This document shows positions 8,379 through 16,550 of a stretch of 64,000 bases of DNA, in pieces; position 1 is the stretch's first letter; every line of letters starts with the position of its first letter. Source of the stretch: Betaproteobacteria bacterium (GTDB lineage Bacteria > Pseudomonadota > Gammaproteobacteria > Burkholderiales > Casimicrobiaceae); the NCBI GenBank assembly GCA_016720425.1, contig JADKKQ010000001.1, positions 806,001 through 870,000 on the forward strand, read 5' to 3'. The notes below the pieces were generated by a model. That model was not told the DNA's origin, did no database searches, and was given only the letters and a program-made list of their open reading frames with translations. The position numbers and the translations under genes are program-made.

Positions 8379-9167
8379 ATGGGTTTTCTGGCCGATCGAA
8401 AAATCCTGATCACCGGCGTGCTGTCCAACCGCTCGATCGCCTACGGCGTGGCCAAGGCCTGCCAGCGCGAAGGGGCGACCCTCGCGTTCACCTACGTCAA
8501 CGACGAGCTCAAGGACCGCGTCGCCCGGCTCGCCGCCGACTTCGGCCCCTGCCCGCTGCTGCGCTGCGACGTCAGCCGGGACGACGAGATCGACGCGCTG
8601 TTCGCCGCGCTGAAGAGCGAGTGGGGCGGGCTGGACGGGCTGCTGCATTCGATCGCCTACGCGCCGCGCGAGGCGCTGGGCGGCGACTATCTCGACACGC
8701 TGTCGCGCGAGGCCTTCGCGATCGCGCACGACATCAGCTCCTACAGCTTCGCTGCGCTCGCCAAGGCGGCGCGCCCGCTGCTCGCGGGCCGGCCGGGGTC
8801 GCTGGTGACCTTGTCCTACCTGGGTGCCGCGCGCTCGGTGCCCAACTACAACGTGATGGGCCTCGCCAAGGCCAGCCTCGAGTCCAACGTCCGCTACCTC
8901 GCCGCCTGCCTCGGCCCCGAGGGCATCCGCGTCAACGGCATCTCGGCCGGGCCGATCAAGACGCTGGCCGCGGCGGGCATCGGCAACTTCGGCAAGCTCC
9001 TGTCGCGCTTCGAGGGCGCGGCACCGCTGCGCCGCAACGTCACCATCGACGAGGTCGGCAACGTCGCGGCCTTCCTGCTGTCGGATCTCGCCAGCGTGAT
9101 CACCGCCGAGATCATCTATGCGGACTGCGGGTACTCGACGGTCGCGGTGTCGACCGCCGAAGATTGA
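8379..9167 (+). CDS. fabI: FabI, enoyl-ACP reductase (NADH)
   Basis: FabI reduces trans-2-enoyl-ACP in the last step of each fatty-acid elongation cycle in the cytoplasm. The 262 residues equal the E. coli length. It starts MGFLADRKILITGVLSNRSIAYG (cofactor-binding region with the SIAYG signature). It has LLHSIAYAPREAL and the catalytic pair Tyr157 and Lys164 in YNVMGLAK, with a further tyrosine in LSYLGA. The C-terminus (GYSTVAVSTAED) departs from enteric FabI. The ATG at 8379 follows GGAG. It lies 34 bases after the SOD-like lipoprotein gene. Confidence 0.96.
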   Translation: MGFLADRKILITGVLSNRSIAYGVAKACQREGATLAFTYVNDELKDRVARLAADFGPCPLLRCDVSRDDEIDALFAALKSEWGGLDGLLHSIAYAPREALGGDYLDTLSREAFAIAHDISSYSFAALAKAARPLLAGRPGSLVTLSYLGAARSVPNYNVMGLAKASLESNVRYLAACLGPEGIRVNGISAGPIKTLAAAGIGNFGKLLSRFEGAAPLRRNVTIDEVGNVAAFLLSDLASVITAEIIYADCGYSTVAVSTAED

Positions 9168-9203
9168 GCGGCTGAGCGGGACGGCAGCGGCGCCGGTCGA
9201 CTG

Positions 9204-10844
9204 ATGGCGTCGGCTTCGCGCCGCTTCGACGCCGTCGTCGTCGGCGGCGGCCACAACGGTCTCGTCTGCGCCGCCTACCTGGCCGGCGCCGGGCTCGACG
9301 TCTGCGTGCTGGAGCGGCGCGCCGTGCTCGGCGGCGCGGCGGTCACCGAGGAGTTCCACCCCGGCTTCCGCAACTCGACCGCGAGTTACACGGTCAGCCT
9401 GCTCAACCCCAAGGTCATCCGCGATCTCGACCTCGCGGCGCACGGGCTCGCCGTCACGCTGCGCCCGTTCGCGAATTTCCTGCCGCTGGCCACCGAAGCC
9501 GGCGGCGGCTATCTCAAGGTGGGGGGCGGCCTCGCCGCCACGCAGGCCGAGGTCGCGCGCCACTCGCGGCGCGACGCCGACGCGCTGCCCGGCTACTACG
9601 CGATGCTCGACCGGGTGGCGGGCGTGCTGCGCGACCTGCTGCTGACCACGCCGCCGGCGATCGTCGGCCCGGAGGCGGGCGTCGCTGGACTGCTCGACGC
9701 GTGGAAGCTCGCGCGCCGCTTTCGCGCCCTGGATCTCGCCGGCCAGCGCGACGTGCTGGACCTCTTCACCAAGAGTGCGGGCGACGTGCTGGACCGCTGG
9801 TTCGAGTCGGCGCCGATCAAGGCGGCGTTCGGCTTCGACTCGGTCGTCGGCAACTTCGCGAGCCCCTACACGCCGGGCTCGGCCTACGTGCTGCTGCACC
9901 ACGTGTTCGGCGAGGTCAATGGCCAGGCCGGGCAGTGGGGTCACGCGCGCGGGGGCATGGGCGCGATCACGCAGGCGATGGCCCGCGAGTGCGCGCGGCG
10001 CGGGGTCACGCTGCGCACCGCGGCGGCGGTCGCGCGCGTCGTCGTCAAGGCCGGCCGCGCCTGCGCGGTCGAGCTGGAAGACGGCGACGTGGTCGAGGGG
10101 CGGCGGATCGTCGCCAACGTCAATCCGCGGCTGCTGTTCGAGCAACTCGTGCCGGCCGAGCATCTCGATCCGGATTTCCTCGCCCGCATCCGCGCGTACA
10201 AGTGCGGGTCGGGCACCTTCCGGATGAACGTGGCGCTGTCCGAGCTGCCCGATTTCGCCGTGCTGCCCGGCAGGCAGGCGCAGCCGCACCACGGCAGCGG
10301 CATCGTGCTGGCGCCGTCGCTCGCGTACATGGAACAGGCGTACTTCGACGCCAGGACGCGCGGCTGGTCGACGGCGCCCATCGTCGAGATGCTGATCCCG
10401 TCGGTCGTCGACGACAGCCTGGCGCCGGCCGGCGCGCACGTCGCGAGCCTCTTCTGCCAGCACGTCCACCCGGATCTCGGGTCGGTGCAGCCGGGCCGCG
10501 ATTGGGACGACGCGCGCGACGAGGTCGCCGACCTGATGATCGACACCGTCGACCGGTACGCGCCGAACTTCCGCGCCAGCGTCGTCGGCCGGCGGGCGCT
10601 GTCGCCGCAGGACCTCGAGCGCGAATTCGGCCTCGTCGGCGGCGACATCTTCCACGGCGCGCTGACGCTCGACCAGCTGTTCGCGGCGCGCCCGGTGCTC
10701 GGGCACGGCCGCTATCGGGCACCGATTCCCGGCCTCTACCTGTGCGGGTCGGGCACCCATCCCGGCGGCGGCGTGACCGGCGTGCCCGGACACAACGCGG
10801 CGCGCGAGATCCTGCGCGACCTGCGCCGGCGGCGTGACCGCTGA
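9204..10844 (+). CDS. FAD-dependent oxidoreductase of the phytoene-desaturase/PYROXD2 type
   Basis: The 546-residue flavoprotein starts with a Rossmann FAD motif (VVVGGGHNGLVCAAYLAGAG, residues about 11-30) and an ERRAVLGGAA segment. It ends with the typical GLYLCGSGTHPGGGVTGVPG motif. This is the general plan of phytoene desaturases and of the PYROXD2-like family. No carotenoid genes are nearby, so a role in carotenoid synthesis is not supported and the substrate is unknown. It is followed by an MFS gene whose GTG start overlaps its last 11 bases. Confidence 0.85.
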   Translation: MASASRRFDAVVVGGGHNGLVCAAYLAGAGLDVCVLERRAVLGGAAVTEEFHPGFRNSTASYTVSLLNPKVIRDLDLAAHGLAVTLRPFANFLPLATEAGGGYLKVGGGLAATQAEVARHSRRDADALPGYYAMLDRVAGVLRDLLLTTPPAIVGPEAGVAGLLDAWKLARRFRALDLAGQRDVLDLFTKSAGDVLDRWFESAPIKAAFGFDSVVGNFASPYTPGSAYVLLHHVFGEVNGQAGQWGHARGGMGAITQAMARECARRGVTLRTAAAVARVVVKAGRACAVELEDGDVVEGRRIVANVNPRLLFEQLVPAEHLDPDFLARIRAYKCGSGTFRMNVALSELPDFAVLPGRQAQPHHGSGIVLAPSLAYMEQAYFDARTRGWSTAPIVEMLIPSVVDDSLAPAGAHVASLFCQHVHPDLGSVQPGRDWDDARDEVADLMIDTVDRYAPNFRASVVGRRALSPQDLEREFGLVGGDIFHGALTLDQLFAARPVLGHGRYRAPIPGLYLCGSGTHPGGGVTGVPGHNAAREILRDLRRRRDR

Positions 10845-12021
10845 AACGTCGCTGCCGCGCGTCGTGACCGCGCTGGGCAGCGCGCAGATCGTCTCCTGGG
10901 GCACGCTGTTCTACACCATCGCCGTGCTCGGGCCGCCGATGGGCGCGGAACTCGGCATCGGCGACGTGTGGCTGTTCGGCAGCTTCACCGCCGGCCTCGG
11001 CCTCTCGGGGCTGCTGTCGCCCGCGGTCGGCCGGGCGATCGATGCGCGGGGAGGGCGCCAGGTGCTGGCGGCGGGCTCGGTGCTCGGTGCGCTCGCGCTG
11101 GCGACACTGGCCGCGGCGCAGGGGCCGTGGTCGGTGCTGGCCGGCTGGGCGCTGGCGGGGGTGGCGATGAGCGCCGCGCTCTACGACCCGGCGTTCGCGA
11201 CGCTGCACCAATTGGCGGGTGCCTCCTACCGCCGCAGCGTGACCGCGCTGACGCTGTTCGGCGGCTTCGCCAGCACGGTGTTCTGGCCGCTGTCGCAGTG
11301 GCTGCAGGAAACGGGCGGCTGGCGGCTGGCGTTCGCCGTCTACGCGCTGCTGCACCTCGTCGTCTGCCTGCCGCTGCACTTGTTCGTCGTGCCGCGCAAC
11401 GGGCCGCTGCGGCGCGCGGAGGCGAGCGCGGCAGCAGCGGTGGAGCCGATGGCGCCGGACCGGGGGCGCGCGTTCGCCTGGCTCGCGACCGCGCTGGCGC
11501 TGGCGAGCTTCCTCGGTTCCGCGCTGTCGGCGCACCTGATGGGCTTCCTGACCGCGTCGGGGCTGACGATGCGCGAGGCGGTGCTGGTCGGCGCGGTCGT
11601 CGGGCCGATGCAGGTCACCGGCCGGATCATGGAACTGTTCTTCCTCCGCCGGCTCGCGCCGCTGGCGGTGGGGACGCTGGCGTTCGCGGTGCTGGCGATC
11701 GCGCTGCTGCTGTTCACGCAGGTGCACGGCGTGCTCGGGCTGGCGCTGGCCTTCGCCGTCCCCTATGGCTGGAGCCACGGCGTCGTGACCATCGTGCGCG
11801 GCACCGTGCCGGAGGTGATCTTCGGCGCGCGCGGCTACGGCGCGCTGCTCGGCCGCCTGGCGCGGCCGCAGTTCATCGCCCGGGCGGGCGCGCCGGTCGC
11901 GGTGGCGCTGGTGCTGGCGCCGGAGCAGGGCCACGCCGTCGCGCCATGGCTGCTGGCGGCGGGCGGGTTCGCCGCGCTGGTCGCGTATCGGCGGGCGATC
12001 GCGGTCGCGCGCAGCGCATAG
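10834..12021 (+). CDS. MFS transporter
   Basis: This is a 395-residue, 12-helix-type carrier of the major facilitator superfamily in the inner membrane. It starts MTAETSLPRVVTALGSAQIV at GTG 10834, inside the end of the flavoprotein gene, which implies translational coupling. The conserved loop after helix 2 reads GRAIDARGGRQVLAAG. Helices are separated by a central loop rich in charged residues around residue 205. The first helices, with SAQIVSWGTLFYTIAVLGPP, resemble a group of MFS proteins of unknown substrate. Stop at 12019-12021. Confidence 0.85.
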   Translation: MTAETSLPRVVTALGSAQIVSWGTLFYTIAVLGPPMGAELGIGDVWLFGSFTAGLGLSGLLSPAVGRAIDARGGRQVLAAGSVLGALALATLAAAQGPWSVLAGWALAGVAMSAALYDPAFATLHQLAGASYRRSVTALTLFGGFASTVFWPLSQWLQETGGWRLAFAVYALLHLVVCLPLHLFVVPRNGPLRRAEASAAAAVEPMAPDRGRAFAWLATALALASFLGSALSAHLMGFLTASGLTMREAVLVGAVVGPMQVTGRIMELFFLRRLAPLAVGTLAFAVLAIALLLFTQVHGVLGLALAFAVPYGWSHGVVTIVRGTVPEVIFGARGYGALLGRLARPQFIARAGAPVAVALVLAPEQGHAVAPWLLAAGGFAALVAYRRAIAVARSA

Positions 12022-12035
12022 GGGACGGACCACGA
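12021..12035. repeat. Half of the GGGGACAGACCACGA repeat
   Basis: GGGGACGGACCACGA matches the arm of the complete palindromes at 12957 and 13575 with one change, but no opposite arm follows. It begins on the last base of the MFS stop codon. Confidence 0.55.
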
Positions 12036-12183
12036 ATTGCCACGGCGGCGCGGCAGCGCTGCCGTGACGCTCCCAGGCGACTCAAGGCGCGGTCGACCGG
12101 CCCTCCCTCGATGCGCGCGCCGGCCGGGCGGAGCGGGCCCGAAAAGGACAAGAGAGCAGCCTCACCCCCCGATTGGGTGGCAA

Positions 12184-12205
12184 TTTTGTCCATGGTTTGT
12201 CCATG
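12184..12205. promoter_or_regulatory. Tandem 11-bp direct repeat, possible operator
   Basis: TTTTGTCCATG (12184-12194) is followed directly by GTTTGTCCATG (12195-12205), ten of eleven bases identical, at one helical turn. It sits about 100 bases upstream of the secreted-protein gene, in an AT-richer patch ending in GATAAAT. The 287-base gap holds nothing else I can name. Confidence 0.35.
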
Positions 12206-12308
12206 ATAAATCGCGAACTCCGGCGGATTGCAGGGGTCTTTGTCTTCGTGTCCAGTCGCTTCTCGACTGAGCGCAAATTCGACAAACTCGTCATCGGAGA
12301 ATCCCGCA

Positions 12309-12899
12309 ATGAAATCCAGAATCCGCAACGCCATCGCCGTCCTGGGTATTGCCTTTGGCGCGGTCGCCGTCCCGCCGGCCGTCGCCGCACCAACGGCGCA
12401 GATCAACGGCGGCTATACGCTGGTCGAGTTCCTGCCCGACTTCGTCAACGCGCTGACTTCTCTAGGCATCGCGCCGTCGAAAACGCTTCCCGCGACGCTG
12501 TATCAGCGAATCGGCTACTTCCCGATCACCGGCGGCAGGATCGACGCCGCCACGGCCAGGGGCGAAGTGCCGCACGCGGGCGGCCTGACGCTGACCAAGG
12601 GCGCGACGCAGGTCGTGCTGTCCGATTTCATCATCGATACCGCCTCCGGCCAACCGAAGCTGACCGGGATCGTCACCGCCAACGGTACGATCGTCGGCCG
12701 TATCCCGCTGTTCAACCTGGCGCTGCCGGCGATCGCGCTGCCCCTGACGCTGCCGCCGGGTCCCGAAATCCTGTTGATCGAAGGCAACAAGGTGACGCTG
12801 AGCCAGGAGGCCGCGACCGCGCTCAACGCCGCTTTCGGCACCCATGCCTTCGTTCCCGGATTCAACATCGGGATCGCGTCGATCTACGGCAATTACTGA
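12309..12899 (+). CDS. Secreted protein of unknown function
   Basis: I do not recognise the family with confidence. The 196-residue product starts with a signal peptide (AIAVLGIAFGAVAVPPAVAA). The mature part is short-loop and probably beta-rich: GGYTLVEFLPDFVNAL, then GGRIDAATARGEVPHAGGLTLTKG, then VVLSDFIIDT and a hydrophobic middle. The GGLTL-V-LSDFIID pattern recalls HtaA-like heme-associated domains, but the match is weak. The ATG at 12309 follows a GGAG nine bases before. The gene stands alone, with a G/C-rich dyad and a palindromic repeat after it. The product is probably periplasmic or surface-exposed. Confidence 0.6.
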   Translation: MKSRIRNAIAVLGIAFGAVAVPPAVAAPTAQINGGYTLVEFLPDFVNALTSLGIAPSKTLPATLYQRIGYFPITGGRIDAATARGEVPHAGGLTLTKGATQVVLSDFIIDTASGQPKLTGIVTANGTIVGRIPLFNLALPAIALPLTLPPGPEILLIEGNKVTLSQEAATALNAAFGTHAFVPGFNIGIASIYGNY

Positions 12900-12956
12900 T
12901 CGCCGCCCGACGGTGACCCCGGACGCCCCGCTGCCGCGGCAGGAGGTCGGGGCGCA

Positions 12957-12994
12957 GGGGACAGACCACGAATGACTTATCGTGGTCTGTCCCC
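12957..12994. repeat. GGGGACAGACCACGA palindrome, copy 1
   Basis: A perfect 15-base stem, GGGGACAGACCACGA (12957-12971) and TCGTGGTCTGTCCCC (12980-12994), encloses an 8-base loop. It lies nine bases past the stop of the minus-strand DsrE gene and can act as a hairpin in transcripts from either side. Confidence 0.85.
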
Positions 12995-13003
12995 ATTTTG
13001 CCT

Positions 13004-13423
13004 TTACCAACTCAGGGTCTTGGTGTTGTCCTTGAAGATGGCGCCGCCGAGCAACTCGGGATTGCCGATCACAAAGCCTGGCAGCAGATCCGATTCCTTG
13101 ACGTCGAGTTGCTTCATGCAGTACTGGCAGATCAGAACGGTTGCGCCCTTGCTCATGAGTTCAGCAAGCGTCTTCTGCTGAGCCGAGTGCTTCTTCGAAT
13201 ATTTCTTCGACGCGAGGAAAATTCCGCTCTCGTTCAGCCAGATGGTCAGCGCATGCCCCCGTGCCATCTGAAGACCCGAGAAGTGAAGAACGTGGCCGAC
13301 GCGTTGGCTCTGGTCGCTCGAAAGGCCGATGAAGAGGGGATCCTTGTCGCCCGCAAGAGCTGGACTGGCCAAGCTTCCGAGGACGAGGACGACGGCGACA
13401 AGCAGTCTCGTGACATAGCGCAT
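13004..13423 (-). CDS. DsrE family protein with signal peptide
   Basis: The 139-residue product starts with a clear signal peptide (YVTRLLVAVVLVLGSLASPALA), placing it in the periplasm. The rest is a DsrE/DsrF-like fold: DPLFIGLSSDQ, HVLHFSGLQMARGHALTIWLN, then ATVLICQYCMKQLDVKESDLLPGF with two cysteines in CQYC. DsrE proteins act in sulfur relay or as small regulatory subunits; the job of exported forms is not settled. The gene is noticeably less GC-rich than its neighbours, is flanked by two copies of a palindromic repeat, and has an FNR-like box upstream. This suggests transfer and oxygen-dependent control. Confidence 0.8.
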   Translation of the reverse strand: MRYVTRLLVAVVLVLGSLASPALAGDKDPLFIGLSSDQSQRVGHVLHFSGLQMARGHALTIWLNESGIFLASKKYSKKHSAQQKTLAELMSKGATVLICQYCMKQLDVKESDLLPGFVIGNPELLGGAIFKDNTKTLSW

Positions 13424-13486
13424 TTTCTGAGCCTCTGTTCAGAGTTGATCACCGATTCACCTTACCGCGGTGCAGGGATCGTCTGC

Positions 13487-13500
13487 TTGACTTGAGTCAA
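13487..13500 (-). promoter_or_regulatory. FNR/ANR-like box upstream of the DsrE gene
   Basis: TTGACTTGAGTCAA is a perfect TTGAC-N4-GTCAA dyad, the FNR/ANR type of site. It is centred about 70 bases upstream of the DsrE start. A plausible -10 (TAAGGT or GTGAAT, 13464-13455) would put the box near -41, the class II activator position. Confidence 0.55.
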
Positions 13501-13574
13501 TGCGGGCGCCGCGTTTGCGAAGTCGGCATTCGCATAGGCGCATGCACGCGATTAGGCGCATAGGCGCCGTTGCG

Positions 13575-13612
13575 GGGGACAGACCACGATTGTTCTGTCG
13601 CGGTCCGTCCCC
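13575..13612. repeat. GGGGACAGACCACGA palindrome, copy 2
   Basis: GGGGACAGACCACGA (13575-13589) and TCGCGGTCCGTCCCC (13598-13612) form an imperfect 15-base stem with an 8-base loop. It lies between the DsrE promoter and the end of rnpB. Just before it, GCATAGGCGC occurs twice within 13530-13570. Confidence 0.8.
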
Positions 13613-13622
13613 GATCAAAAAA

Positions 13623-13970
13623 GCGAAGTCAGCCGATAAGCCGGGTTCTGTTACGGCGCGCCTGCGCGCGCTATGACCGTCATTCGTCTAGGCCCGGCGT
13701 TGCCGCCGGGCTCGAGCCACCTACCCGCGGACTTACGCGAGCAGCGTCGATGTCCGCCTACTTGGTGTTGCTCCGGATGGAGGTTGCCGCGTTTCACCCG
13801 TCCCGGGTTTGACGCCGGGACGACTCGTCTCTGTGGCCCTGTTCCTCGCCTTCGTCATCCGCGCGAGCGGCGACTTATAGCGTCCGGGCGTTACCCGGCA
13901 TCCTGCTCTGTGGAGCCCGGACTTTCCTCCCCCCTCGAAACGAGGGCGGCGACGGTCTGGCTGGCTTCGC
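13623..13970 (-). ncRNA. rnpB: RNase P RNA
   Basis: On the minus strand the 5' end reads GCGAAGCCAGCCAGACCGTC and the 3' end GGCTTATCGGCTGACTTCGC, which pair to form helix P1. The conserved core GAGGAAAGTCCGGGCTCC follows the first hairpins, and ACAGAACCCGGCTTA near the 3' end completes the P4 region. The length of about 348 bases fits a class A bacterial RNase P RNA, the catalytic part of the enzyme that matures tRNA 5' ends. A run of six T (13622-13617) right after P1 serves as terminator. Ends are set from the P1 pairing. Confidence 0.95.
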
Positions 13971-14001
13971 CGTCTAGGATAGCACCCGTGGGCCGAAAGC
14001 T

Positions 14002-15051
14002 TCAGCGCGCGGGCGCCGTGGCGACGCGCCAGCGCACGGGCTCGCCGGCACGCAGCGGCACCACCGTGTCGTCGCCGAACGGATAGCTGGCCGGGACCGT
14101 CCACGGCTCGCGGACGAGGGTGATCGTGTCGCGGTTGCGCGGCAGGCGGTAGAAGTCGGCGCCGAAGAAGCTCGCGAATCCCTCCAGCCGATCGAGCGCG
14201 CCCGCGGCGTCGAAGGCCTCGGCGTAGAGCTCGATCGCGGCGTGCGCCGAGTAGCAGCCGGCGCAGCCGCAGCCGTGCTCCTTGGTCGGCCGCGCGTGCG
14301 GCGCGCTGTCGGTGCCGAGGAAGTATTTGGCGCTGCCCGACGTGGCGGCGCGCAGCAGCGCCTGGCGGTGCGTCTCGCGCTTCAGGATCGGCAGGCAGTA
14401 GTAGTGCGGGCGCAGGCCGCCGGCGAACAGCGCGTTGCGCGACCAGAGCAGGTGCTGCGGCGTGATCGTCGCGGCCACGTGCGCGGGCGCGGCGGCGACG
14501 AACTCGGCCGCCTCGCGCGTGGTGATGTGCTCGAGCACGATGCGTAGCGCCGGGAAGTCGCGGACGATCCGCTGCAGCAGCCGATCGACGAACACGCGCT
14601 CGCGGTCGAACATGTCGACGTCCGGATCGGTGACTTCGCCGTGCAGCGACAGCACGACGCCGGCCTTTTCCATCGCGGTGAGCGCCGGGTAGACGCGCTC
14701 CAGCGCGGTGACACCGGCGTCGGAGTTGGTCGTGGCACCCAGCGGGTAGTACTTGACCGCGTGGACGAAGCCCGAAGCGGCCGCGCGCGCGATCTCCGCG
14801 GCGTCGGTGTTGTCGGTGAGGTAGAGCGTCATCAGCGGCGCGAACGCGAGCCCGGGCGGCGTCGCCGCGACGATGCGCTCGCGGTAGGCCGCGGCCTGGG
14901 CCGTCGTCGTCACCGGCGGCTTGAGGTTCGGCATGACAATTGCTCTGGCAAAGACGCGGGCCGTCGCCGCCACGACGTCGCGCAGCGGCGGACCGTCCCG
15001 GAGATGCAGGTGCCAGTCGTCGGGCCGGGTCAGGAGCAGGGGTTCGGTCAT
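14002..15051 (-). CDS. pyrC: Dihydroorotase (PyrC)
   Basis: PyrC cyclises carbamoyl aspartate to dihydroorotate, the third step of pyrimidine synthesis, in the cytoplasm. The 349 residues match class II enzymes (348 in E. coli). Zinc ligands are visible in order: DDWHLHLRDG (HxH), the HAVKYYPLGATTNSD lysine that is carboxylated, LSLHGEVTD and LEHITTREA histidines, and the GTDSAPHA aspartate. The ATG at 15051 gives the usual MTEPLLLTRPDDWHLH start. It lies 31 bases upstream of rnpB on the same strand and diverges from dksA. Confidence 0.96.
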   Translation of the reverse strand: MTEPLLLTRPDDWHLHLRDGPPLRDVVAATARVFARAIVMPNLKPPVTTTAQAAAYRERIVAATPPGLAFAPLMTLYLTDNTDAAEIARAAASGFVHAVKYYPLGATTNSDAGVTALERVYPALTAMEKAGVVLSLHGEVTDPDVDMFDRERVFVDRLLQRIVRDFPALRIVLEHITTREAAEFVAAAPAHVAATITPQHLLWSRNALFAGGLRPHYYCLPILKRETHRQALLRAATSGSAKYFLGTDSAPHARPTKEHGCGCAGCYSAHAAIELYAEAFDAAGALDRLEGFASFFGADFYRLPRNRDTITLVREPWTVPASYPFGDDTVVPLRAGEPVRWRVATAPAR

Positions 15052-15135
15052 GGTCTGAAGGCCTTGTTTTTTCAGGATTGTACGCCGCGTGCCGGCGATC
15101 GGCGGAATCGCCGCCCACCGCGGCGCGGAGCGAGC

Positions 15136-15141
15136 TATAAT
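15136..15141 (+). promoter_or_regulatory. -10 element of the dksA promoter
   Basis: A perfect TATAAT stands about 107 bases upstream of the dksA ATG, in the pyrC-dksA divergent region. No clear -35 is seen at 17 bases. The long leader in between is ordinary sequence to my eye. Confidence 0.45.
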
Positions 15142-15247
15142 CGCGCGCTTCACTTGGACGGCCGCCGGGCGGGATGCGGCCGCAGCAGGAACAAAACAAG
15201 CCGTCAACGGCGGCAACTCGAAGCCACCAGAGGTCACAGAGGTCAGT

Positions 15248-15712
15248 ATGGCAGCCAAGCAAGCAACCGTCGCAGCCAAGCAAGCCACCGTCGCCAAGAA
15301 GCCCAAGGTGCTCACCGAGGAGGATCTGCTCAAGGCGCCGGAACGCGACTACATGAACGAAGCGCAGCTCGCGTTCTTCCGCCAGCGGCTCAACGACATT
15401 CGCGACCAGATCCTGCGCAACGCCGACAACACCGGCGAGCACCTGCGCGAGAACGAAGTGACGACCGATCCGTCCGACCGGGCGACGCTCGAGGAGGAGT
15501 ACACGCTCGAGCTGCGCACGCGCGACCGGGAACGAAAGCTGCTGAAGAAGGTCGAAAAGTCGCTGAAGCAGATCGAGGACGGAAGCTACGGCTATTGCGA
15601 CGAGACCGGTGATCCCATCGGCATCCCGCGCCTGCTCGCGCGACCGACCGCGACCCTCTCGCTCGAAGCGCAGGAGCGGCGCGAGCGGGTGCAGAAGATG
15701 TTCGGAGATTGA
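15248..15712 (+). CDS. dksA: DksA, RNA polymerase-binding transcription factor
   Basis: DksA binds the secondary channel of RNA polymerase and works with ppGpp in the stringent response. The 154-residue protein has a basic, alanine-rich N-terminus with a duplicated AAKQATVA unit. The coiled-coil follows (RQRLNDIRDQILRNADNTGE), with the DPSDRATLEEE tip region carrying the key Asp residues, and then the globular domain. The zinc-finger region reads GYCDETGDPIGIPRLLARPT and keeps only the first of the four cysteines. This cysteine-poor form is usual for betaproteobacterial DksA. Start ATG 15248. Confidence 0.93.
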   Translation: MAAKQATVAAKQATVAKKPKVLTEEDLLKAPERDYMNEAQLAFFRQRLNDIRDQILRNADNTGEHLRENEVTTDPSDRATLEEEYTLELRTRDRERKLLKKVEKSLKQIEDGSYGYCDETGDPIGIPRLLARPTATLSLEAQERRERVQKMFGD

Positions 15713-15774
15713 CCGCTCACGCTGCTCCCGCCGCAGCTGCAGTGCCGTTCGCCGAAACACTACCGAGACCGCCC

Positions 15775-16470
15775 ATGTCCGATCCATCCCGTCGCACCGC
15801 CCTCAAGGCGGCAGCGGCCGCCGCGACGCTCGCCGTCGTCGGCTTTCCCAACCTCGCCAGGAGCCAGACCCGCATGTTCACGCTTCCGCCCCTTCCCTAT
15901 GCCGACAGCGCCCTCGCGCCGGTGATCTCCGCCAACACCCTCGGCTTCCACTACGGCAAGCACCACAAGACCTACGTCGACAACCTGAACAACCTGGTCA
16001 AGGGCACGGCCCACGAAGGCGCGACGCTGGAGAAGATCGTCGCCGACTCCGCCGGCAAGGCCGACCAGGCCGGCATGTTCAACAACGCCGCGCAGATCTG
16101 GAACCACACGTTCTACTGGAACAGCCTCAAGCCCAAGGGCGGCGGCAAGCCCTCCGGCAAGCTCGCGGCGATGATCGACAGCGACCTCGGGGGCTACGAC
16201 AACTTCAGGAAGGAGTTCGCCGCGACCACGGTGTCGCAGTTCGGCTCCGGCTGGGGCTGGCTGGTCGTCGAGGGCGGCAAGCTCAAGGTCGTCAAGACCG
16301 GCAACGCCGAGGTGCCGTTCACCAAGGGCCAGAAGCCTCTGCTGACCATCGACGTCTGGGAGCACGCCTATTACCTCGACTACCAGAACAAGCGTGCCGA
16401 CTACGTCAACGCGCTGATCGACCAGCTGCTCAACTGGGATTTCGCCGCCGAGAATCTGGCCAAGGCCTGA
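15775..16470 (+). CDS. Fe/Mn superoxide dismutase with Tat signal peptide
   Basis: This enzyme converts superoxide to peroxide and oxygen. The mature domain is a normal iron-type SOD: LPPLPYADSALAP, the first metal His and neighbours in HYGKHHKTYVDNLN, NHTFYWNSLKP, GSGWGWLVV, and the DVWEHAYYLDYQ ligands. At the ATG 15775 start the N-terminus is SRRTALKAAAAAATLAVVGF, a twin-arginine signal, so the folded metalloenzyme is probably exported to the periplasm. This differs from the cytoplasmic SodB of most relatives. It lies 62 bases after dksA and a hairpin terminator follows it. Confidence 0.9.
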   Translation: MSDPSRRTALKAAAAAATLAVVGFPNLARSQTRMFTLPPLPYADSALAPVISANTLGFHYGKHHKTYVDNLNNLVKGTAHEGATLEKIVADSAGKADQAGMFNNAAQIWNHTFYWNSLKPKGGGKPSGKLAAMIDSDLGGYDNFRKEFAATTVSQFGSGWGWLVVEGGKLKVVKTGNAEVPFTKGQKPLLTIDVWEHAYYLDYQNKRADYVNALIDQLLNWDFAAENLAKA

Positions 16471-16520
16471 CCGCGGCTGCGTCACGCCCGGCCCCCGGGC
16501 GTCGCCCGAGCCCCCTGCAG

Positions 16521-16550
16521 CGGCCGGATGCCCTCCGGCCGTTGTCCTTT
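16521..16550 (+). terminator. Rho-independent terminator after the superoxide dismutase gene
   Basis: CGGCCGGA and TCCGGCCG form a perfect 8-base stem with a 5-base loop (16521-16541), followed by TTGTCCTTT. It stands 50 bases after the stop codon. Confidence 0.65.

Noticed and set aside
13625..13968. Short open frames on both strands across rnpB
   Set aside because: The stretch is explained by RNase P RNA; the frames have no protein-like features.
15248..15712. DksA lacking three zinc cysteines as a novel feature
   Set aside because: The CDETGDP...RPTATLS form is, to my knowledge, common in Betaproteobacteria, so it is a lineage trait and not an oddity.
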